A stretch of DNA of 64,000 bases, taken from Endozoicomonas sp. 8E (lineage in GTDB: Bacteria; Pseudomonadota; Gammaproteobacteria; Pseudomonadales; Endozoicomonadaceae). The stretch lies in NCBI RefSeq assembly GCF_032883915.1, contig NZ_CP120717.1, positions 2,487,697 to 2,551,696 on the forward strand. The letters are read 5' to 3'. Made by a program: the position numbers and the translations under genes. Within the stretch, counting starts at the first letter, position 1. Every line of letters begins with the position of its first letter. Under the pieces are notes generated by a model, which was given only the letters and a program-made list of their open reading frames with translations, did not search any database and was not told the origin of the DNA. This document shows positions 35,853 to 45,416 of this stretch, one piece after another.

Positions 35853-37870
35853 TGAATCCTGAACTGGGGCTGTTTGCCCTGATACTGGCAACCTGTCTGG
35901 CCCTGCTGCAAAGTATTATCCCACTGGCAGGTAGCTACAATGGCCGACTGAACTGGATGGCCACTGGTAAAACACTGGCAACAGGTCAGTTTGTTTTTGT
36001 CCTGTTGTCGTTCATGTGTCTGGTAGTTGCTTTTGTTTCGGATGACTTTTCGGTTCAGTACGTGGCCAGCAACTCAAACTCCCTGCTGCCTGTTTACTAC
36101 AAGGTGACTGCCGTCTGGGGTGGCCATGAAGGTTCTCTGTTGCTCTGGATTCTGACCCTGACCGGTTGGGGGCAGGCGGTTGCCCTGCGCAGTAACAAAC
36201 TGCCTCCGGAACTGTCTGCAAGAGTGTTATCGGTCATGGGTATGATCAGCGTTGGCTTTATGCTGTTTATCCTGCTGACCTCTAACCCGTTCACCCGTAT
36301 TCTGCCATTTCCTCCTGCCGACGGTTCTGATCTGAACCCGCTGCTGCAGGATCTGGGTATGATTGTGCACCCGCCCATGTTGTATATGGGGTATGTAGGT
36401 TTTGCCGTCGCTTTTGCCTTTGCTATTGCGGCATTGCTCGGTGGCCAGCTGGACAGCGCCTGGGCACGCTGGGCTCGCCCCTGGACAACCGTGGCATGGT
36501 GCTTCCTGACTGCAGGTATTTCCCTGGGTAGCTGGTGGGCCTATTACGAGCTGGGCTGGGGTGGCTGGTGGTTCTGGGACCCTGTGGAAAATGCTTCCCT
36601 GATGCCCTGGCTGACGGGTACGGCACTGATTCACTCTTTGGCAGTGACTGAAAAACGCGGACTGTTCAAGAGTTGGACACTGCTGCTGGCGATCACCACA
36701 TTCTCCCTGAGTCTGTTTGGTACTTTCCTGGTTCGTTCCGGTGTGCTGACCTCGGTTCACGCCTTTGCCAACGATCCTGAGCGTGGTCTCTTTATCCTGG
36801 GCTATCTGCTGGTGGTGGTGGGTGCTTCCCTGACCCTGTTTGCATTCAGGGCACCGGAAGTGAGAAGTAAAATCAGTTTCTCCCTGCTATCCCGTGAAAC
36901 CCTGTTGTTGCTGAATAACATTATTCTGGTGACCAGCTGTGCCACGGTATTACTGGGTACTATGTTCCCACTGCTGCTGGATGCCTTGGATCTGGGCATG
37001 ATTTCTGTAGGCCCTCCCTACTTTAATCTGCTGTTTGTTCCTCTCGCCATGCTGCTGGCTGCCTGCCTGGGTATCGGTATTCTGCTGAACTGGAAAAAAG
37101 GCTCCGTCAGCTGGCTGAAACAGCAGGTACGCTGGATTCTTATTGTCTCTGTTATCGGCGGTGTCGCATTCAGCTTCCTTTACGGAGATCGCTTCCGGGT
37201 CAGTGAAGCGCTGGCGATTGGGCTTGTCCTCTGGATGGTTCTAACCATTGGTAAGGATGTACGTAATAAAACCCGTAATACCGGCCTGCTGAGAGGACTG
37301 ACAAAGCTCAAGCCAGCCTACTATGGCATGCAACTGGCGCACCTGGGTCTGGCGGTTACCTTTATTGGTGTGGCACTGACGTCTGGTTACAGTGTTCAAA
37401 AAGACCTGCGGATGAGTCCCGGTGACTCTGCCCAGGTCGGTGCATACGTCTTCCGGTTTGATGGTGTGAGTCAGCGTCAGGGGCCTAACTATGTGGCGGA
37501 CTACGGCACTATAAGCGTCTTTGAGGATGAGAAGAAAATAGCTGTCCTCGAACCGGAAAAGCGTATTTATACCGTGCAGAACATGCCAATGACAGATGCG
37601 GATATTGATCCGGGCTTAACCCGTGATCTTTATGTTGCCCTGGGCGAGCCGCTCGGTGGCGATAGTTGGGCAGTCCGTCTCCACGTCAAGCCTTATGTTC
37701 GTTTCATCTGGCTGGGTTCCATCTTTATGGCTCTGGGTGGTTTGCTGGCGATTTCTGACAAGCGATATCGTGTCCGTCTCAAGAACAGGAAAGAGGCTTT
37801 AATGGGTAACAAAAAGCCCTCCCGGGATTCAGGTAAGGATGCGGCCATCACGACAGGAGGTCGGGCGTGA
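35852..37870 (+). CDS. ccmF: CcmF, cytochrome c haem lyase subunit
   Basis: A 672-residue, multi-helix membrane protein of the haem lyase. The WWD domain is GWGGWWFWDPVENASLMPW, and further conserved parts include KVTAVWGGHEGSLLLW and VRSGVLTSVHAFANDP. It accepts haem from CcmE and ligates it to apocytochromes with CcmH. It starts at the last base of ccmE. Confidence 0.96.
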   Translation: MNPELGLFALILATCLALLQSIIPLAGSYNGRLNWMATGKTLATGQFVFVLLSFMCLVVAFVSDDFSVQYVASNSNSLLPVYYKVTAVWGGHEGSLLLWILTLTGWGQAVALRSNKLPPELSARVLSVMGMISVGFMLFILLTSNPFTRILPFPPADGSDLNPLLQDLGMIVHPPMLYMGYVGFAVAFAFAIAALLGGQLDSAWARWARPWTTVAWCFLTAGISLGSWWAYYELGWGGWWFWDPVENASLMPWLTGTALIHSLAVTEKRGLFKSWTLLLAITTFSLSLFGTFLVRSGVLTSVHAFANDPERGLFILGYLLVVVGASLTLFAFRAPEVRSKISFSLLSRETLLLLNNIILVTSCATVLLGTMFPLLLDALDLGMISVGPPYFNLLFVPLAMLLAACLGIGILLNWKKGSVSWLKQQVRWILIVSVIGGVAFSFLYGDRFRVSEALAIGLVLWMVLTIGKDVRNKTRNTGLLRGLTKLKPAYYGMQLAHLGLAVTFIGVALTSGYSVQKDLRMSPGDSAQVGAYVFRFDGVSQRQGPNYVADYGTISVFEDEKKIAVLEPEKRIYTVQNMPMTDADIDPGLTRDLYVALGEPLGGDSWAVRLHVKPYVRFIWLGSIFMALGGLLAISDKRYRVRLKNRKEALMGNKKPSRDSGKDAAITTGGRA

Positions 37871-38409
37871 AGCGTTGGAAACTGTTTCTGCCATTAGGTT
37901 TCTTTCTGACGTTCTGTGTGCTGCTTTATATCGGTTTGTTCATGGAAGATAAAAGTGAACTGCCTTCTATGCTGCTGGATAAACCTGTTCCGGAATTCAG
38001 CCTCAAAAAGCTGAAGCAGCCTGAACAGAGCGTTACTGAAGCAGCGTTGAAAGGCAAGGTTCTGCTGCTCAATGTCTGGGGTTCATGGTGTCCGGCCTGT
38101 AAGATTGAGCACCCTTATCTGATGAAGCTGGCCCGGGAAGGTATCAATATTGTTGGCGTCAACTACAAGGATGAGCGTCAGGATGCTCTGAAGTGGCTGG
38201 ATCGCCTCGAAGATCCTTACCTTTTTAACATTGCTGATAACGATGGCAGGCTGGGTCTGGACCTGGGTGTATACGGCGCACCGGAAACTTTTCTGGTCGA
38301 CAAAAAGGGTGTGATTCGTCACAAGCACATCGGGATCATTGATGACCGGGTCTGGAAGGAAGATCTCAAGCCTCGTTACGACGCCCTGCAGAAGGAGTTA
38401 GTGCAATGA
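37867..38409 (+). CDS. ccmG: CcmG/DsbE, periplasmic thioredoxin-like reductant
   Basis: A 180-residue membrane-anchored thioredoxin-fold protein that keeps haem-site cysteines reduced. The anchor is FLPLGFFLTFCVLLYIGLF and the active site WGSWCPACKIEHP. It overlaps both ccmF and ccmH by four bases. Confidence 0.95.
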   Translation: MKRWKLFLPLGFFLTFCVLLYIGLFMEDKSELPSMLLDKPVPEFSLKKLKQPEQSVTEAALKGKVLLLNVWGSWCPACKIEHPYLMKLAREGINIVGVNYKDERQDALKWLDRLEDPYLFNIADNDGRLGLDLGVYGAPETFLVDKKGVIRHKHIGIIDDRVWKEDLKPRYDALQKELVQ

Positions 38410-38939
38410 CTCTCGACTATTTGTTCAGGCACTCATCGCTGCTGAAATCTGCAAGTATTGTTCTTTCTTTCAGGCTCATACTGTTGTTGTTTGTCACGGT
38501 ACTGCTGGTCAGCCCGGGCGCCTATGCCGGGGTCATTGAAAACTACCAGTTTGATTCTCCGCGACAGCAGGAGCAGTTTTTCCGACTGAACGAAGAACTG
38601 CGCTGCCCTCAATGTCAGAATCAGTCTATTGCTGATTCCAATGCACCTATTGCTAAGGATCTGCGTCGTGAAGTTCACCGTATGATTGTTGAGGAAAAGG
38701 CAGATGATGACACCATTATCCAGTTTATGCTGGATCGGTACGGTGACTTTGTTCTCTATAAACCCAGAATGGATGCCCGTACCATCGCCCTCTGGTTTGG
38801 TCCTCTGATTCTGCTGTTGCTGGGCATGTTCATACTGTTCAGAATCCTTAAACGGCATCGTCCCGGGATCGAAGATGAGACACTGGACGAGCAGGACAAA
38901 GCCGAGCTTGAAAAGATACTGGGTGGTAAAGATAAATGA
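38406..38939 (+). CDS. ccmH: CcmH, haem lyase thioredoxin-like subunit
   Basis: A 177-residue protein corresponding to the N-terminal part of E. coli CcmH (CcmL type in other nomenclature). It has a signal/anchor (LILLLFVTVLLVSPGAYA), the redox motif LRCPQCQNQSIADSNAP and a C-terminal membrane helix (IALWFGPLILLLLGMFILF). It reduces apocytochrome disulfides together with CcmG. Confidence 0.95.
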   Translation: MTLDYLFRHSSLLKSASIVLSFRLILLLFVTVLLVSPGAYAGVIENYQFDSPRQQEQFFRLNEELRCPQCQNQSIADSNAPIAKDLRREVHRMIVEEKADDDTIIQFMLDRYGDFVLYKPRMDARTIALWFGPLILLLLGMFILFRILKRHRPGIEDETLDEQDKAELEKILGGKDK

Positions 38940-40105
38940 CGCAGTTCTGGATAATCGCTTCCATTTTAACTCTCACTGGTATGGCTCTCGTAGTTATGCC
39001 ACTGTGTTACCGCAGTCGACCTGCTGCGGATCAGGGGGTTTCTGACAAGGCTTCCAATATTGCTTATTTCAAAGAGCAGGAAGCCGAACTGAAAAAGCAG
39101 CTGGATCAGGGTTTGGTGACACCGGAAGATGCTGAACTGATTCGCACTGAGCTGGAAAAGAAGCTGCTGGAAGATATGGCTGATAAGAAAGAGAAGCCCA
39201 GTTACACCGGCACTAGTAACAAAGGCCTGGCTCTGTTTCTGGCCTTCCTGATTCCAGCCATGGCTGTGCCCGTTTACCTTTACCTTGGTTCACAGACAGA
39301 ACTGTCTGTCGTTGAGATGATGAACCGGGATGTGTCTCACGAAGAGATGATCTCTACCCTGGAAGCGTGGAGTGACAAACGACCTGACAATGCTCAGGCC
39401 TGGTATATGCTGGCAGGTCGTTACATGGCCAGAGGTGAGGTTAATAAGGCGATTGACGCTTATAAAAAGCTATACACCGTCACCGAAGGCAGTCCTCAGG
39501 CGGCGGCCCAGCTGGCTCAGGTGCTGTTCCTGGCGAACCGCAACCAGATCAATGGTGAGGTGCGTGGCCTCTATCAGGATGCACTGAGCAAGGATGAAAG
39601 CAACACCACGGCATTAGGGCTCAAGGGTATTGATGCTTTTGAGCGGGAAGACTACCAGCAGGCAGTTCAGGCCTGGACCAAAGCCCTCTCTTTTGAAAAT
39701 GATATGGCTGCCCGACAGTCGTTGTCTGCTGGTATTACCAAAGCACGCAAGCTGATGGGTGAAACGGTTGCAGAATTGAGGATCAATGTCGAATTGGCTC
39801 CTGAACTCAGTGACCTTCCGGGTAAAGCCAGAGTTATTGTTTTTGCCCGTGAGAGCGGTGCCAAAAAGCCCCCTATTGCTGCTATTCCTCTGCAGGTCAG
39901 CGACCTTCCCAAAGAGGTAATACTGGACGATAATGCCGCCATGATGATGGGCTCAGGCAGCCTCTCGGATACAGAAAGTCTGGATGTAGTCGCGCGTATT
40001 ACACTTTCAGGCGATGTGGCTCAGGCTGATTATCAGGCTGAGGTCCGTGATGTGAAAATCAAGGATAACGGCGTTATTCAGCTGCGGATTGCACCTGCCA
40101 GCTGA
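38936..40105 (+). CDS. ccmI: CcmI, apocytochrome c chaperone with TPR domain
   Basis: A 389-residue protein that holds apocytochrome c for the haem lyase. Two membrane segments (near residues 5-25 and 95-120) flank a cytoplasmic loop rich in Lys and Glu. A periplasmic TPR domain follows (AWYMLAGRYMARGEVNKAIDAY and ALGLKGIDAFEREDY), then a C-terminal beta-rich domain. It ends the operon; no clear terminator was seen after it. Confidence 0.93.
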   Translation: MTQFWIIASILTLTGMALVVMPLCYRSRPAADQGVSDKASNIAYFKEQEAELKKQLDQGLVTPEDAELIRTELEKKLLEDMADKKEKPSYTGTSNKGLALFLAFLIPAMAVPVYLYLGSQTELSVVEMMNRDVSHEEMISTLEAWSDKRPDNAQAWYMLAGRYMARGEVNKAIDAYKKLYTVTEGSPQAAAQLAQVLFLANRNQINGEVRGLYQDALSKDESNTTALGLKGIDAFEREDYQQAVQAWTKALSFENDMAARQSLSAGITKARKLMGETVAELRINVELAPELSDLPGKARVIVFARESGAKKPPIAAIPLQVSDLPKEVILDDNAAMMMGSGSLSDTESLDVVARITLSGDVAQADYQAEVRDVKIKDNGVIQLRIAPAS

Positions 40106-40231
40106 TCTTGCTGCTATTTTGAATTCTTTAAATTCTTTAAATCTGCTGCCTCGTTGACTGACCGGGCAGCGCTATTTTTCTTCCTGTACAACTCGTTCCA
40201 TTTCCGCCTCTTCATGCCTGTTTACTGCGAT

Positions 40232-40519
40232 TTAGTCTACGATGACCGATTCAATGTCAGGAAAGGTAAATTTCCAGGAGGGCATGGTCTGTGGTCCGGG
40301 AGAGGGCTGATAGTCCATCCGTCGGTCATGTTTCATCCTGTATTGGTTGTGATTGATACGATTCTGGCGACTGATGCCAGATTCTTCCTCGATCAATACC
40401 GGAGCGGGGCGCTGGTCATTATAGAAGCTGTCATCCTGAACCATTGGTTCGGTGACACACCCTGCTAATAGGCTGCACAGTATTATTGTTGTTGTCGGTA
40501 AGAGCAGTAGTTTTGTCAT
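40232..40519 (-). CDS. Small lipoprotein, unknown
   Basis: A 95-residue protein with a lipoprotein signal (TIILCSLLAGC, lipobox LAGC). The mature part is short, polar and Pro/Asp-rich, with no recognised domain. It converges on ccmI. A damaged copy of its first ~25 codons and upstream DNA occurs at 45490-45560. Confidence 0.7.
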   Translation of the reverse strand: MTKLLLLPTTTIILCSLLAGCVTEPMVQDDSFYNDQRPAPVLIEEESGISRQNRINHNQYRMKHDRRMDYQPSPGPQTMPSWKFTFPDIESVIVD

Positions 40520-40588
40520 AGTGAGTGTTTTCCTGTTTTGTATTTATTAAAAGTGATACAGAATTATAGACGCTGTTATCAAAAAAAT

Positions 40589-41376
40589 AAGACACCCATA
40601 AAAAGAAGAGAAAGAAATAAGACACCCATTTAATATTTAATAAGACATTTAAAAACTGTATTCCCAAAAAAGGATCTGAAAACTTATCTTCGAATAGCTT
40701 ATCAACGAGCCAAATAGGAGCATTCGACGAACAGAGGCTACTCAGGCCATGATTCAGACGACACAAACTTATTCCGACTTAAAGTCGAGGAGGGATAAAG
40801 AGAAAGTGTTTAATTTCTTAACTGACTTCTACGCTAACCTGTCAGATACAAACGGCTACAGACGTTTAAGCCTTGAAGCCACTTCTGTCCGGCTTCAAGT
40901 GCATAAGCCTTCATCACCTCCAGACGGCCAACTGCCCGATAAAGCAGAAATAAGACACCCATTCAATAAGACATTTAAAAACTGTATTCCCAAAAAAGGA
41001 TCTGAAAACCTATCTTCGAATAGCTTATCAACGAGCCAAAAATAGAGATATAAGACACCCAAAAAAATACCCAAAAAAAATAAGCCTCGTCAGCAAATCT
41101 GTGGTGACAAAAGCAGAAATAGATATAAGACACCCATAAAAGAGAGAAATAGATATAGAGAGATATAAGACACCCAAAAAAATACCCAAAAGCAGAAATA
41201 AGACACCCATTGAATAAGACATTTAAAAACTGTATTCCCAAAAAAGGATCTGAAAACCTATCTTCGAATAGCTTATCAACGAGCCAAATAGGAGCATTCG
41301 ACGAACAGAGGCTACTCAGGCCATGATTCAGACAACACAAACTTATTCCGACTTAAAGTCGAGGAGCAGCAGAAAT
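40589..41376. repeat. Array of truncated RAYT-element left ends
   Basis: The motif AAGACACCC occurs at 40589, 40619, 40952, 41052, 41127, 41167 and 41200, and again at 41377, where the intact element begins. Three of these start longer truncated copies of the element's left end, with the shared segments TAAGACATTTAAAAACTG and ATTCCCAAAAAAGGATCTG. Copies run to about 40944 (into the transposase 3' end), 41038 and 41368. Truncated copies end abruptly at a following end, often joined through AGCAGAAATAAGACACCC. CGACTTAAAGTCG, a small hairpin, recurs in the longer copies. Confidence 0.85.
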
Positions 41377-42649
41377 AAGACACCCATTCAATAAGACATT
41401 TAAAAACTGTATTCCCAAAAAAGGATCTGAAAACCTATCTTCGAATAGCTTATCAACGAGCCAAATAGGAGCATTCGACGAACAGAGGCTACTCAGGCCA
41501 CGATTCAGACAACACAAACTTATTCCGACTTAAAGTCGAGGAGGGATAAAGAGAAAGTGTTTAATTTCTTAACTGACTTCTACGCTAACCTGTCAGATAC
41601 AAACGGCTACAGACGTTTAAGCCTTGAAGCCACTTCTGTCCGGCTTCAAGTGCATAAGCCTTCATCACCTCCAGACGGCCAACTGCCCGATAAAAACGAT
41701 TATTCCTTTGCATGGTTTTCAGCCACTCATCAGGATCAATTTCCAATCTTTCAAGAATAGGAGGGGTACACGACGGGATGGAACCTTTCTTATCTGTTCT
41801 GACAACGCGGCCAGTCCAGTCAACCAGTTCCAGATAGTCGTGAAGAAGGTAGGGAAGGGCAACGTCCGTATTCTGTCCCTGCAAACACATAGGTTTCAGG
41901 GTCAGCGGCTGCTTTTTAGTCTCGGTATTTGTAACCTGTTCCACCCGTTCCTGAATCGACGTGTAGTTCGACTCTTCCGGTGTTTCTACCTTTCCAGCCC
42001 GAATCGGATTCAAGTCAACATAGGTCATGCAGGTTAGTAACGCTGCTTCGTCCAGCAATGCCTGGCTTTTAAAGCGTCCTTCCCAGAAGCGTCCTTTACA
42101 CTCGTCTTCTTTGTTGGCCTCACGAGCAAGATATTCATTCAGGCAGCGCATAAACCAGCTGATATCCTTTAAACGACGCCGGTATTCCTCAGCATATTCA
42201 TCAATACGGGCCAATTCAGCGCTGCCCAGTTTGTCAGCGGCCAAATGCCTTTGCACCAGAAGTGGACCTGTAAACAAGGTCGTCCAACGGTGAAGCACTT
42301 CGTCCCGTGACCAGCCTCTGGCAGATAACTGATTGATGTGCAAAACCACATGGTAATGATTCGACATGACAGCGTAAGCGCAGACTTCGATAGCGAAGAC
42401 TGAAACCAGTTCCCGAAGTTTATCCACCACCCATTGGCGGCGATGCTCGTAGTTCTTGCCAGTCAGGTGGTTCTCTCCACAGAGGTAAGCCTGACGGACA
42501 CATCTCGCCATGCAGTGGTAATAAGGCGTTGAGCTGGGGTCAATCAGGGTATTGCGAGCTTGGGCCATGAACCAACCTGTTTGGGCAAAAAATCAGTTGT
42601 AGGTGAAAAGTAGACTAGGTGGATGGTAAAGCAAATTTATGGGTGTCTT
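41377..42649 (-). mobile_element. RAYT/IS200-like element, copy 1 (intact)
   Basis: A 1273 bp unit bounded by AAGACACCCAT on the left and the inverse ATGGGTGTCTT on the right. It contains one transposase gene on the minus strand and a ~200 bp left flank with a CGACTTAAAGTCG hairpin. The same boundaries enclose copy 3 at 54518-55794 and the deleted copy 2 at 52044-52895. Confidence 0.8.
41585..42568 (-). CDS. REP-associated tyrosine (RAYT, Y1_Tnp) transposase, copy 1
   Basis: A 327-residue HUH transposase of the IS200/IS605-related RAYT group. The metal-binding HUH motif is H71-Y-H73 in VMSNHYHVVLHIN, and the C-terminal hallmark is CKGRFWEGRFKSQALLD plus TYVDLNPIRAGK. Such enzymes cut and join single-stranded DNA at hairpins next to REP-like sequences. 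It is nearly identical to the copy at 54730-55713, implying recent movement or gene conversion. The left and right ends of the element are stacked many times on both sides of the island. Confidence 0.92.
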   Translation of the reverse strand: MAQARNTLIDPSSTPYYHCMARCVRQAYLCGENHLTGKNYEHRRQWVVDKLRELVSVFAIEVCAYAVMSNHYHVVLHINQLSARGWSRDEVLHRWTTLFTGPLLVQRHLAADKLGSAELARIDEYAEEYRRRLKDISWFMRCLNEYLAREANKEDECKGRFWEGRFKSQALLDEAALLTCMTYVDLNPIRAGKVETPEESNYTSIQERVEQVTNTETKKQPLTLKPMCLQGQNTDVALPYLLHDYLELVDWTGRVVRTDKKGSIPSCTPPILERLEIDPDEWLKTMQRNNRFYRAVGRLEVMKAYALEAGQKWLQGLNVCSRLYLTG

Positions 42650-43371
42650 TTTTTTCCCCAGGCTTCATAGGGAGTGGAGTCCTGACCTCCAAAGTATGCT
42701 GCTTACTGCTCTCATCCATACAGATCAGTGGTCGATTCGGATCATGTGGTTGTTGATAAACATCCAAAACACGTTCCATAGCGCAAACAAATTCTGCGTT
42801 TGCTTTTTTTGGAATACACCACTCCTTTTTCTGCCAAGGCTTCAACTCGTTTTTTTTAACTCTCGGCCAATGGTTTGATGCGAGATGGAATTGACATGCT
42901 CCAACTCAACCATACGGTCAGCGAGAAGCTGTAGCGTCCAGCGGCTATGACCTTCTGGTGGTGTTGAGCAAGCCAGAGCTGTCAATGCCGCCTGCTGCTC
43001 CCCCTGGAGTTTTCTTGGGCGGGCAATGCCATTGAACTTGCTATTAACAGCAATATCCAGCCCTTCAAGTACACAGCGTTTGCGTGTTCTCTGAACCGTT
43101 TTCGTTGAAACACCACAGGTTTGGCTGGTCTGGAGCTCCGTCAGTTTTGGCCCGTTTTCATCGAGACACAGGAGGATCTGGGCATGAATACGTTTATGCT
43201 TGGCCACCTTGGTCTGGTGAATGAGGTCTTTTAATTGCTGCTGTTCGTCTATGGACAGGCGGATACGGTATTGAGCTGGCATAGGTCACCCTGATCTGAA
43301 TCAGGGAGAAGAATGCCAGAATGGAAAATTCCGGCATTGCTGCAGGACAAAGAAACTGGAGTTATGTACTA
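42650..43371 (-). mobile_element. Truncated IS630-family insertion sequence
   Basis: The region between two copies of the RAYT right end holds the 5' two-thirds of an IS630-type transposase and its upstream flank. The 3' part has been lost where the RAYT right end begins at about 42655. The flank contains an AATGCC/GGCATT hairpin at 43312-43338. Confidence 0.7.
42660..43282 (-). pseudogene. IS630-family transposase, frameshifted and 3'-truncated
   Basis: The first frame (43282 down to 42842) encodes an N-terminal helix-turn-helix region (MPAQYRIRLSIDEQQQLKDL, VSTKTVQRTRKR) ending ...IGRELKKTS. The reading continues in a second frame as LKPWQKKEWCIPKKANAEF and LICMDESSKQ, containing the first catalytic Asp of the DDE domain. 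The switch is at a run of eight A residues on the coding strand, a common slippage site in this family. The protein then runs into the RAYT right end, so the last catalytic residues are missing. Confidence 0.82.
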
Positions 43372-43480
43372 GGTGGATGGTAAAGCAAATTTATGGGTGT
43401 CTTTTTTTTCTTTTTTATGGGTGTCTTTTTTTTCTTTTTTTTCTTTTTTTTCTCGTTTATGGGTGTCTTTTTTTTTCTCG
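43372..43480. repeat. Stack of RAYT right ends with T-rich spacers
   Basis: GGTGGATGGTAAAGCAAATT followed by ATGGGTGTCTT repeats the right end of copy 1. Two further ATGGGTGTCTT units separated by T/C-rich runs follow within 80 bases. Confidence 0.8.
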
Positions 43481-43481
43481 T

Positions 43482-43526
43482 TCTGCTGAAAGACAGAAAC
43501 ATTGTTAGCTGCACTTAACAACCTGT
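43482..43526 (+). repeat. 45 bp direct repeat, left copy flanking the F-box/WD40 gene
   Basis: The segment beginning TCTGCTGAAAGACAGAAAC recurs at 45312-45356 with one mismatch. It contains the inverted pair TTGTTA/TAACAA. The two copies bracket the F-box/WD40 gene. Confidence 0.85.
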
Positions 43527-43622
43527 TATGAACTTCCACCCTGAAAAGGTTTCTAACTCAAGACGCAAGTTTTGAACATGCTTGCTGATTGAGGATAAAT
43601 TCCAGCTTTCAGGAGTCCAGTC

Positions 43623-45299
43623 GTGAATGTAACAAATAATAAGCCCATCACTGTCGATTCATTGTTGTTTAATTCTGCAAAATCTCAATCGTCGGCAGCA
43701 ACAGGTACCACTGTGGGTGGCGACATCACGGTGTTTGGCAATTGCGAACCTTCATTGCTGAACTTATCTTTGGTGGAATACTCACTCATTTTTAGATCTT
43801 TGGATCTTCGGGATATTCGCAGTTTAGAACAGGTGTGCACCCACTTAAGCAAAGCTGTCAAAGACGATAACGCCCTGGCAAAAGCATGGTTTCGCCGACT
43901 TCCTTCATCACACCAGTACCGACTAAGCCAAACCATCACTGCAAAAAATGATCAACAATTCCATAGTTGGCTTGAGTCGTTTATCAATGATCAGGCGCTA
44001 GTGAAGTCAATGAGTGAACTCCGAATGAGGAGTAAATATGTACCTGCTCTGTTATTTTTCACCAAGACTGTGCTGATGTCTCAATGTGAAAAATTTAATT
44101 TGGTTACAAAAGAAATTAACTGTGCATCGCAGACGTTCGAATCAGCGGTCCAATCAGCCAGCCTTAGTGCCGATAGTCGCCACCTGATGATTAACGGCTA
44201 TCTTAGGACGGAAATTTACGTTCATATGGCTGATGAATTATGGACAAAAAAAGCCACCATTCCTCATGAAAGTTGTTTGACTTCAGCTGTCTTCAGCCCC
44301 GATGGTCACCATCTGCTGATCACCACACGTTATGCTGCGGAAATCTACGTTCATAGGGCTGATGAATCATGGGCAAAAAAAGCCACCATTTCTCATGATG
44401 ATCGGGTCCATTCAGCTATCTTCAGCCCTGATAGTCATCATGTAGTGACCGCCAGTCATGATCGCAGAGCGAGAGTATATGGCCTTATGGACGATGGCTC
44501 ATGGAAGCAAGAAGCCATTATTCGACATAGTGGTCCTGTCCTATCAGCCATTTTCAGCAACGATGGCCGCCATGTGGTAACCAACGATCTGAACTTCACA
44601 CGTAAAACTGGCCAGATAGCCGATGGATCATGGGAATACGCAGATAGCATTAATTTAGGTGGTGCCAGTTTCAGCCCTGATGGCCGCCATGTGCTTGCCA
44701 GAGAGGGTTTCGAGGCAAAAATCTTTATTTCGGATGAGGCTGGTGAATCATGGCTAAAAAAAGCCACCATTCCGCACGAGGGTCTTGTCACCTCAGCCAC
44801 CTTTAGCCCCGATGGTCTATCTGTGTTGACTGTCAGTAAAGATGGTATGGTAAAAATTTGTGGCCAGAAAACCGATGGATCATGGGAACAAGTACAAACC
44901 TTTCGCCACGATGGAACTGTCAAGTCAGCCACTTTCAGCCCTGATGGCCGCTATGTGGTGACTGCCTGTAGCAGTGGTACGGTGAAAATATATGGCCAGA
45001 AAGCCGATGAATCATGGGAACAAAAAGCCATCTTTGACCATGGACACAGAGAGGTTTTAGTCCGTTTTGGCCCTGATGGCCGACATATGGTTATTTATGG
45101 CGATATCAGAACAGCGAAAATCATCGGTCAGCAAACCGATGGAACCTGGTCAGAAAAAGCCGGTATTTCCCATAATAACCTGATCCGAGCAGCCTTCTTC
45201 AGCTCCGATGGCAGCTATGTGGTCACTGTCAGTCGAGATGCCAGGGTGAAAATCACTGAACTACGAATGAGTGATCGATTGTTTGCCGTTACTGAGTGA
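43623..45299 (+). CDS. F-box-like plus WD40-repeat protein, eukaryote-like putative effector
   Basis: A 558-residue protein. Residues about 45-92 read like an F-box (LLNLSLVEYSLIFRSLDLRD, then VCTHLSKAV and AWFRRLP). From ~residue 170 there are eight or nine WD40-like blades, each with a core such as TSAVFSPDGHHLLITT, VHSAIFSPDSHHVVTAS or VKSATFSPDGRYVVTAC. F-box/WD40 proteins are substrate adaptors of eukaryotic SCF ubiquitin ligases; in bacteria they are typical of injected effectors. GTG at 43623 has AGGAG eight bases upstream. No signal peptide is seen. The gene is framed by a 45 bp direct repeat, suggesting it arrived or was duplicated as a unit. Confidence 0.82.
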   Translation: MNVTNNKPITVDSLLFNSAKSQSSAATGTTVGGDITVFGNCEPSLLNLSLVEYSLIFRSLDLRDIRSLEQVCTHLSKAVKDDNALAKAWFRRLPSSHQYRLSQTITAKNDQQFHSWLESFINDQALVKSMSELRMRSKYVPALLFFTKTVLMSQCEKFNLVTKEINCASQTFESAVQSASLSADSRHLMINGYLRTEIYVHMADELWTKKATIPHESCLTSAVFSPDGHHLLITTRYAAEIYVHRADESWAKKATISHDDRVHSAIFSPDSHHVVTASHDRRARVYGLMDDGSWKQEAIIRHSGPVLSAIFSNDGRHVVTNDLNFTRKTGQIADGSWEYADSINLGGASFSPDGRHVLAREGFEAKIFISDEAGESWLKKATIPHEGLVTSATFSPDGLSVLTVSKDGMVKICGQKTDGSWEQVQTFRHDGTVKSATFSPDGRYVVTACSSGTVKIYGQKADESWEQKAIFDHGHREVLVRFGPDGRHMVIYGDIRTAKIIGQQTDGTWSEKAGISHNNLIRAAFFSSDGSYVVTVSRDARVKITELRMSDRLFAVTE

Positions 45300-45311
45300 C
45301 GCCATTGTGCG

Positions 45312-45356
45312 TCTGCTGAAAGACAGAAACATTGTTAGCTGCACTTAACAATCTGT
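45312..45356 (+). repeat. 45 bp direct repeat, right copy
   Basis: It matches 43482-43526 with one mismatch and begins 13 bases after the F-box/WD40 stop codon. Confidence 0.85.
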
Positions 45357-45416
45357 AAAACAACACCGGGCTGTCAGATTATTCTTTTCGCTACAACAGA
45401 CCATCCATGGTCTGAG

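Noticed and set aside
40749-41045. Plus-strand frame beginning MIQTTQTYSDLKSRRDK, repeated near 41557, 52171 and 54645
   Set aside because: It lies antisense to the RAYT left flank and transposase 3' end and is repeated only because the element is repeated. One copy has lost the ATG (ACG), and there is no ribosome site.
40589-41387. Regularly recurring AAGACACCC motifs as a possible CRISPR array
   Set aside because: Spacing is irregular (30 to over 300 bases), the material between is mostly the same element sequence, and no cas genes are present.
43482-43526. The 45 bp repeat as an integron attC site
   Set aside because: The TTGTTA/TAACAA pair is suggestive, but the core-site order and spacing do not fit attC, and no integron integrase is in the window.
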